From: Gordonia sp. PP30
Lineage (GTDB): Bacteria; Actinomycetota; Actinomycetes; Mycobacteriales; Mycobacteriaceae
Assembly: GCF_023100845.1 (NCBI RefSeq)
Contig: NZ_CP095864.1
Location: 558,001 to 622,000 of the forward strand
DNA length: 64,000 nt
Direction: 5' to 3'
Shown: piece by piece, positions 58,876-64,000 of the stretch
Numbering within the stretch: position 1 is the stretch's first letter
How the letters are laid out: each line of letters starts with the position of its first letter
Notes under the pieces: model-generated
Seen by the model: only the letters and a program-made list of their open reading frames with translations
Databases searched by the model: none
What the model was told of the DNA's origin: nothing
Translations under genes and position numbers: made by a program

Positions 58876-60042
58876 ATGTCCACACCCCAGGCTTACGTCG
58901 TCGACGCGATCCGCACCCCGGTCGGCAAGCGCGGCGGCTCGCTCGCCACGGTGCACCCCGCCGACCTCGGCGCCCACGTCATCACCGCGATCGTGGAGCG
59001 GACCGGCATCGACCCGGCGGTGGTCGACGACGTGATCTTCGGGTGCGTCGACACCATCGGCCCGCAGGCCGGGAACATCGCCCGCACGGCCTGGCTGGCA
59101 GCCGGGATGCCGCTGGGCGTGCCGGGCACCACCGTCGACCGGCAGTGCGGATCGAGCCAGCAGGCCATCCACTTCGCCGCGCAGGCGGTGATGAGCGGAA
59201 CGCAGGACGTCGTCCTGGCCGGCGGTGTCCAGAACATGAGCGCGATCCCGATCAGCCAGGCGATGATCGCCGGCCGCGAGTTCGGATTCCCCACGCCCAC
59301 AGCGGGATCCGTCGGCTGGGAGCGGCGTTTCGGCGATACCGAGATCAGCCAGTTCGTCGGCGCCGACATGATGGCCAAGCGCTGGAACCTCGGCCGGCGC
59401 GAGATGGAGGAGTGGGCGCTGCGCAGCCACGACCGCGCTCGCGCGGCCCTCGCCGACGGCACGTTCGACGCCGAGACCGTCGCGCTGGGCGACTGCGTGG
59501 CCGACGAATGCCCGCGGGACACGAGCCTGGCGAAGATGGCCGCGCTCGACGTCCTCCTGGACGGCTCCGACCTCACGGCGGCGATGGCCTCCCAGATCTG
59601 CGACGGGGCGGCGGCCACGCTCATCGTCTCCGAGGACGCCCTGACCCGCTACGGCCTGACCCCGCGGGCGCGCATCCACCACATGACCGTGCGTGGCGAC
59701 GATCCGGTGATGATGCTGTCGGCGCCGATCCCGGCGACCGCGCATGCCCTCGACAAGACCGGCCTGTCGATCGACGACATCGACGTGGTCGAGATCAACG
59801 AGGCGTTCGCGCCGGTGGTTCTGGCCTGGCTGAAGGAGACCGGCGCCGACCCCGAGCGGGTGAATCGGCACGGCGGGGGCATCGCGCTGGGGCATCCGCT
59901 GGGGGCGACCGGTGCCAAGCTCTTCGCCACGCTGCTGAACGAGCTCGAGCGCACGGGCGGTCGTTACGGGCTGCAGACCATGTGCGAGGGCGGCGGTACC
60001 GCGAACGTCACCATCGTCGAGCGGCTAGGCCGTGCCTCCTGA
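58876..60042 (+). CDS. fadA6: Thiolase FadA6-like
   Basis: 388 residues. Acyl-accepting Cys91 in DRQCGSSQQA, His near 340 in GHPLGATGAKL, and a second Cys near 370 in MCEGGGTANV. It cleaves 3-oxoacyl-CoA. In Mtb FadA6 completes C/D-ring degradation of cholesterol. GAGGAG (58862-58867) precedes ATG 58876. Last gene of the fadE30-ipdF-fadA6 unit; 123 bases without a clear terminator follow. Confidence 0.87.
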   Translation: MSTPQAYVVDAIRTPVGKRGGSLATVHPADLGAHVITAIVERTGIDPAVVDDVIFGCVDTIGPQAGNIARTAWLAAGMPLGVPGTTVDRQCGSSQQAIHFAAQAVMSGTQDVVLAGGVQNMSAIPISQAMIAGREFGFPTPTAGSVGWERRFGDTEISQFVGADMMAKRWNLGRREMEEWALRSHDRARAALADGTFDAETVALGDCVADECPRDTSLAKMAALDVLLDGSDLTAAMASQICDGAAATLIVSEDALTRYGLTPRARIHHMTVRGDDPVMMLSAPIPATAHALDKTGLSIDDIDVVEINEAFAPVVLAWLKETGADPERVNRHGGGIALGHPLGATGAKLFATLLNELERTGGRYGLQTMCEGGGTANVTIVERLGRAS

Positions 60043-60165
60043 GTCTCTTTCCGGTCATCGGCGGCCCGCTGAACGACTGGCGGCGTTGTCGTCGGTCGGC
60101 ATAGCGCCGCCATGCCTCCGCCTTGCCGGCCGCCCAGCGGATCCACCGATGCCTTCGGAGAAGTC

Positions 60166-61326
60166 TCAGGAGACACGGCCTCGGCTGAATCGGCGCGTCG
60201 CGCCGATCGGGCGGTGCGCCGGGAGGAGGTCGGTGGCGCTGACGGTCAGCGCGGCCACCACGATCCCGACCACGATGCCGACCAGGGTGTCGGCGATCCG
60301 GTCGAGCGCGACGGTCGGGTCCAGTCCCGCGCCGAGGGCGGTCAGTAGCAAGGCCATCGGGGTCACCGCGATGCTGCAGAGCGTGTAGTTCACCGGTGCG
60401 GTGATCTCGGCGATGGTCTGGAAGACCACGATCGCCAGGACCGCACCCCAGTACCCCAGCGGCAGCATGAGGAGTCCGGCGGCGATACCGGCGCCGACCA
60501 CGTTGCCGAGCAGCCGGGCGATCCCCCGGGAGACGGTGAGGTGGAAGTCCACGCCCTGCAGCGCGGCGACCGCACCCATCGCCGCCCACATCGGATGCGC
60601 GAATCCGGCGGCGCCGGCGATCAGCGCGCTCACCGCCGCGGCGGCCGTCATCCGCGCCGCCGTGGCGGCCAGATGCCGAGGTGGGATCCGGACCAGTGCC
60701 CGCCGGACCGGCTCGTATCCGGTCTCCTCCGCCGCCGCGGGGCCGCGGCCGAGCCGGTGCCGGGCGCGGGTGTACAGCCACGGGCTCAGTGCGGCCGCCA
60801 TCCCGATGACCGAGCCGAGTGCCGTCGCCGTCGTCGCACGCGCGAGATCCCCTGCGCCGGAGACGAATCCGGCGCCCGCGGTGGCGGCGAACACGAAGAC
60901 CACGGCCCCGGGGCCCGCCGCCCGCAGGGCTCCGACGAGGAGCGCCGCGCAGCCGGCGAGCAATGCGATCACCGCGGTCTCGATGAGCAGGGAGTCGCCC
61001 GCGAGACCGACCAGTCCGCCGATCGCGACGGAGGCCGTGACGGCGACGCTCAGCGCCGCGAGGCGGCCGGCGCGCATCCGGTACGGATCGGGACGGCAGA
61101 ACGCCGAGACCAGCGCCCCGAGAGCGGCGATACCCGCGACGTCTTTCGCGCCCAGCAGCCCACCGACCATCAGGACCAGGCCGACGGCCGCGCCGACGCG
61201 CACCGGCGCCCAGTAGCTCGCCTTGCTCGGATCCAGCGTGAGTGCGCTGCGCCAGCCGGGGCTGCGCAGCGGATAGGTGAGCGCGGCGGAGCGGGCCGGC
61301 GGGGTGCGGGAGTCGGACGGGATCAC
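60166..61326 (-). CDS. FUSC-domain membrane protein
   Basis: 386 residues from GTG 61326. Two blocks of about five helices each (roughly 40-165 and 245-365) joined by a charged loop, the layout of FUSC/aromatic-acid exporter proteins. The second block has the conserved HPMWAAMGAVAALQG and ISRxxARLLGNVVG-type segment. Probably exports an organic acid or drug. Divergent from a MarR regulator with a palindrome between them. Confidence 0.8.
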   Translation of the reverse strand: MIPSDSRTPPARSAALTYPLRSPGWRSALTLDPSKASYWAPVRVGAAVGLVLMVGGLLGAKDVAGIAALGALVSAFCRPDPYRMRAGRLAALSVAVTASVAIGGLVGLAGDSLLIETAVIALLAGCAALLVGALRAAGPGAVVFVFAATAGAGFVSGAGDLARATTATALGSVIGMAAALSPWLYTRARHRLGRGPAAAEETGYEPVRRALVRIPPRHLAATAARMTAAAAVSALIAGAAGFAHPMWAAMGAVAALQGVDFHLTVSRGIARLLGNVVGAGIAAGLLMLPLGYWGAVLAIVVFQTIAEITAPVNYTLCSIAVTPMALLLTALGAGLDPTVALDRIADTLVGIVVGIVVAALTVSATDLLPAHRPIGATRRFSRGRVS

Positions 61327-61344
61327 CAGATCATGGTAACAGTG

Positions 61345-61358
61345 TTTTACTAGTAAAA
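61345..61358. promoter_or_regulatory. Candidate MarR operator
   Basis: Perfect 14-bp palindrome TTTTACTAGTAAAA in the 70-base gap between the divergent FUSC and marR genes, 19 bases from the FUSC start. Confidence 0.65.
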
Positions 61359-61396
61359 TAAATATCCGGAGAAGCCGTCGGCGTAGGCTCAGCCGC

Positions 61397-61918
61397 GTGT
61401 CCCAGGATCCGTCGGAGAGTGAGCGTGGTGACCTCGTCGACCGCATTCAGGCCGAATGGGCGCAGGCTTACCCGCAGTATGACGTCGCGCCCATCGCGGT
61501 GCTCGGCCGGATTCAGCGCGTCGCCTCGGTCGCCAGTCAGCGGCTCGATCGGCAGTTGGAGCAGCACGGCGTCACTCGTTCGGAGTTCGACGTCCTCGGT
61601 GCCCTGGCGCGCGCGGGGCGGCCGTTGCGGGCCAGCGAGGTCGTGTCCACCACCACGCTCAGCGGCGCGTCGATCACCAAGCTCACCGAGGCCCTGGTCC
61701 GGCGCGGACTGGTCCGGCGCGGCCGGTCGCCGGTCGACGGCCGGGTGGTGCTGCTCGAGGTGACCGATGCGGGGCGCGGCGTCGTCGATCAGGAGCTGCC
61801 GCGCCGACTCGCCGACGACGAGGCGGTGCTGGCCGGGCTGTCGCCGCGGGAGCGCGAGACGCTCGTCGTCCTGCTGCGGCGCGTGGCGCGGTCGCTGGAG
61901 GATTCGCCTCCGCCGTGA
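61397..61918 (+). CDS. MarR-family transcriptional regulator
   Basis: 173 residues. Winged-helix core: VTRSEFDVLGALARAGRPLRASEVVSTTTLSGASITKLTEALVRRGLVRR with wing DGRVVLLEVTDAG. Probably represses the divergent FUSC gene and itself. TAGGCT (61384-61389) is 7 bases before GTG 61397, so the transcript is probably leaderless. Confidence 0.88.
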   Translation: MSQDPSESERGDLVDRIQAEWAQAYPQYDVAPIAVLGRIQRVASVASQRLDRQLEQHGVTRSEFDVLGALARAGRPLRASEVVSTTTLSGASITKLTEALVRRGLVRRGRSPVDGRVVLLEVTDAGRGVVDQELPRRLADDEAVLAGLSPRERETLVVLLRRVARSLEDSPPP

Positions 61919-62036
61919 GGGCCGCGTAAGTTTCCTTATGTGGCGCGGGCAACGTCTGCTAGTACCGTAGAGACGAAGGTGTGCGTCCGTCCCAAGCGCG
62001 CCGACATCCGAACTTACGGGGAATGTGGAGAAGCCG

Positions 62037-63545
62037 ATGACCAAGCCAGCCGATGTGACCACCCGGCCCGGAGACAAGGTGTCTTCCGAGTCGCACACTC
62101 TGGGTGAACTGCTCGAGATCCAGAAGGCGGCGTTCCTGCGCGACGGCATTCCGGACGCGAAGACGCGCGTCGACCGCATCAATCGCCTCGGACAGATGCT
62201 GCTCGACAATGAGAAAGCGATCACCGAGGCCCTGAATGCCGACTTCGGTACCCGGCCCCGCGAACTGTCCATCGCCACCGATGTCGCCGGGTGCCTCATC
62301 GACCTGACCCATCAGCGTCGGCATGCCGCGGAGTGGATGCGTGAGACCAGCGTCGCCAAGGTGCAGGGGCTCCTCGGGTTCAAGCAGCGTCTGCGGCACG
62401 ACCCGCTCGGCGTCGTCGGCATCATGGGTCCGTGGAACTTCCCGCTGCAGCTGACCATCGTGCCGGCCGGCTCGGCGTTCGCTGCGGGTAACCGCGTCCT
62501 GATGCGGCCGTCGTCGATCACCGCGCGGACCACCGAGGTGATCGCCCGCGTCGCGCCCGACTACTTCTCGATCGAAGAGTTCGCGGTGGTCACCAGCAAG
62601 CACGGTGGTGGCAGCGACTTCGCCAAGCTGCCCGTGGACCACATGTTCTTCACCGGATCGCCCGAGGTCGGCGCGTCGGTCGCGCAGGAGGCCGCCAAGA
62701 ATCTGGTGCCGGTCACCCTGGAACTCGGCGGCAAGAATCCGGCGATCGTCGACATCGACACCGACATCACCGAAGCCGCGAACTTCCTGGCCGACGCCCG
62801 GATGATCAACGGCGGCCAGGTCTGCCTGTGCCCCGACTACGTGTTCGTGCCCGAGGCGAAGGTCGGCGAGTTCACCGAGAAGGTGATCGCCCGCTGGACC
62901 AAGAACTACCCGACCATCGTCGACAACTCGCAGTACACCTCCACGATCAACGAGAAGAACTACAACCGGATCGTCGGCCTGATCGACGACGCCGTCGAAC
63001 TGGGCGCCACCAAGCGCCAGGTGATCCCGGCCGGTGAGGATCTGCCGAACGCGGCGACGCGCAAGATCCCGCCGACCCTGCTCACCGGGGTCAAGGCCGG
63101 TATGAAGATCGAGGAGGACGAGGTCTTCGGGCCGGTCCTCACCGTGTACCCGTACCGCAACCAGGCCGAGGCCATCGACAAGATCAATGCCGCCGGGCAC
63201 CCGCTCACCCTGTACTGGGTCGGCAAGGACAACGAGCGGCTGGCGCACGTCGCCGATCACACCCGCAGCGGCTCGATCAGCGGCAACGACTTCGCGCTGC
63301 ACCTGCTCTCCGGCGGCCTGCCGTTCGGCGGCGTCGGCCGCTCCGGCATGGGCAACTACCACGGCCACTTCGGATTCGAGACGTTCAGCCACGCCCGCGC
63401 GGTGACCGTCTCGACCATGCCGATCAAGTTCGCCGAGCTGGTCTCCGCGCCGTTCACCAAGAGCGACACCCGCCTGACCGACGCGCAGATGAAGATGTGG
63501 CGCTTCCTCCAGGGCCGCGCTTCGCGAAAGTCCGCCAAGCGCTGA
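62037..63545 (+). CDS. Aldehyde dehydrogenase, coniferyl-aldehyde type
   Basis: 502 residues. Catalytic Cys near residue 263 in NGGQVCLCPDY and Glu near 229 in LELGGKN, with a GPWNFPLQLT segment characteristic of the coniferyl/long-chain aldehyde dehydrogenase subfamily, which lacks the usual ALDH start. NAD-dependent oxidation of aldehydes; substrate not evident. GGAG (62027-62030) supports ATG 62037; an in-frame GTG at 62025 is the alternative. Monocistronic. Confidence 0.88.
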   Translation: MTKPADVTTRPGDKVSSESHTLGELLEIQKAAFLRDGIPDAKTRVDRINRLGQMLLDNEKAITEALNADFGTRPRELSIATDVAGCLIDLTHQRRHAAEWMRETSVAKVQGLLGFKQRLRHDPLGVVGIMGPWNFPLQLTIVPAGSAFAAGNRVLMRPSSITARTTEVIARVAPDYFSIEEFAVVTSKHGGGSDFAKLPVDHMFFTGSPEVGASVAQEAAKNLVPVTLELGGKNPAIVDIDTDITEAANFLADARMINGGQVCLCPDYVFVPEAKVGEFTEKVIARWTKNYPTIVDNSQYTSTINEKNYNRIVGLIDDAVELGATKRQVIPAGEDLPNAATRKIPPTLLTGVKAGMKIEEDEVFGPVLTVYPYRNQAEAIDKINAAGHPLTLYWVGKDNERLAHVADHTRSGSISGNDFALHLLSGGLPFGGVGRSGMGNYHGHFGFETFSHARAVTVSTMPIKFAELVSAPFTKSDTRLTDAQMKMWRFLQGRASRKSAKR

Positions 63546-63571
63546 CTCCCGCAGAACCCATGATGGTCGGA

Positions 63572-63620
63572 CTTCGACCGCGCGTCGTCGCAGGCTCCGC
63601 CGCGCATGCTCAGCACCCGC
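63572..63620 (+). repeat. Dispersed 49-bp repeat, intergenic copy
   Basis: 45 of 49 bases match the copy inside tilS (4585-4633). It lies after the aldehyde dehydrogenase gene in the 311-base gap before kstR2. Confidence 0.75.
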
Positions 63621-63662
63621 GGAGTCGAGACCACACTCGTGTCGAGGTGGGTGATCTCGACT

Positions 63663-63800
63663 CCGCTCGATCAGCTTGACGGGTACCGCTCGATCAGCTT
63701 GAGGTCCGGTGAGGGTCCGGCTCGACCAGGTTGAGGTCCCGCTCGACCAGGTTGAGGTCCCGCTCGACCAGCTTGACGGGTACTGCTCGATCAGCGTCTG
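63663..63800. repeat. Array of about six 21-31 bp repeats
   Basis: Units of the form CCGCTCGACCAGGTTGAGGT with GATCAGCTTGACGGGTA variants, beginning near 63663, 63686, 63717, 63739, 63760 and 63783. Not CRISPR: there are no unique spacers and the units run end to end. It ends about 32 bases before the KstR2-type operator. Confidence 0.75.
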
Positions 63801-63831
63801 GTTCCGCCCGGCGACTACTGTGCTCGCCACG

Positions 63832-63845
63832 ACCAAGCACTTGCT
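63832..63845. promoter_or_regulatory. KstR2-type operator before kstR2
   Basis: ACCAAGCACTTGCT matches AnCAAGnnCTTGnT exactly. It lies 11 bases before the GTG start and abuts a TAGGGT -10 candidate (63845-63850): autoregulation. Confidence 0.8.
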
Positions 63846-63856
63846 AGGGTGGAGCG

Positions 63857-64000
63857 GTGACAGCGAAGGCGCAGGTGCGCGCGGGATCCCGGCGCGACGA
63901 ACTCCTCGGCATCGCCGGGGAACTGTTCGCCGAGCGCGGTCTGCGTTCGACGACGGTGCGCGACATCGCCGACGCCGCGGGCATCCTGTCGGGCAGCCTG
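63857..64000 (+). CDS. kstR2: TetR-family steroid regulator KstR2 (3' truncated by window edge)
   Basis: 48 residues from GTG 63857 are visible. SRRDELLGIAGELFAERGL followed by RSTTVRDIADAAGILSGSL is very close to the Mtb KstR2 N-terminal HTH as I remember it. KstR2 represses the HIP (C/D-ring) degradation genes, present upstream here as fadD3, fadE30, ipdF and fadA6. TAGGGT lies 6 bases before the start. Confidence 0.88.
   Translation, partial: MTAKAQVRAGSRRDELLGIAGELFAERGLRSTTVRDIADAAGILSGSL

Noticed and set aside
63663..63800. CRISPR array
   Set aside because: Units run end to end with no unique spacers, and there are no cas genes.

Overview
The window is high-GC actinobacterial DNA from the Mycobacteriales, most likely Gordonia or a close relative. 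Three things point there: the 16S rRNA signature stretches, an MspA-type porin, and a housekeeping gene order matching the M. tuberculosis block ppa / dacB / zincin / tilS / hpt / ftsH / folE-P-B-K / DUF3180 / DUF6779 / DUF2520 / panC / panD / coaX / lysS. The genus call is recognition from memory; no database was searched.

1-21.9 kb, core block. A truncated drug exporter is followed by ppa (minus strand), then a plus-strand run from dacB to coaX covering cell-wall carboxypeptidase, tRNA-Ile lysidine synthase, purine salvage, FtsH protease, folate synthesis and pantothenate/CoA synthesis. Many genes overlap by 1-8 bases. The run is interrupted at 13.0-18.7 kb by an island: a palindromic operator candidate, an MspA-family porin, a 54-residue membrane peptide, a large nSTAND ATPase with 14 WD40 repeats, and a four-helix membrane protein. 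CoaX lacks two conserved acidic residues.

21.9-42.6 kb, catabolic block lying where coaX and lysS are neighbours (one gene apart) in mycobacteria. A small secreted protein and an SDR lead to a LysR-controlled set (glutaryl-CoA dehydrogenase, fused E1 alpha-beta 2-oxoacid dehydrogenase, ALDH7-type semialdehyde dehydrogenase, amino-acid dehydrogenase, frameshifted FAD oxidoreductase), which looks like lysine/pipecolate degradation through glutaryl-CoA. Next come MaoC, a SnoaL-like protein, TetR, SDR, a flavin monooxygenase, a second LysR, an APC permease with an SDR, a Tat-exported metallophosphoesterase, and a rhodanese-like gene behind a cysteine-rich leaderless leader peptide. About 0.65 kb of degenerate dispersed repeats then precedes lysS.

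42.7-53.6 kb. lysS is followed directly by a complete rRNA operon (16S-23S-5S, no spacer tRNA) with its leader, RNase III-type processing stem and a 17-bp terminator. Beyond it lies repeat-rich DNA holding two identical, inverted ISL3-family insertion sequences, each with its own 8-bp target duplication.

53.6-64 kb. DoxX (candidate iron box), a GAP/SfLAP membrane protein, and a steroid C/D-ring (HIP) catabolic KstR2 regulon: fadD3 diverging from fadE30-ipdF-fadA6. A FUSC membrane protein with a divergent MarR regulator and an aldehyde dehydrogenase follow, and the window ends inside kstR2. KstR2-type operators sit in the fadD3/fadE30 gap and before kstR2.

Two genome-wide habits stand out. 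Many genes have a TAnnnT box 6-8 bases before the start codon, suggesting leaderless transcripts. GC-rich dispersed repeats have also entered coding sequence, in tilS and in fadD3.
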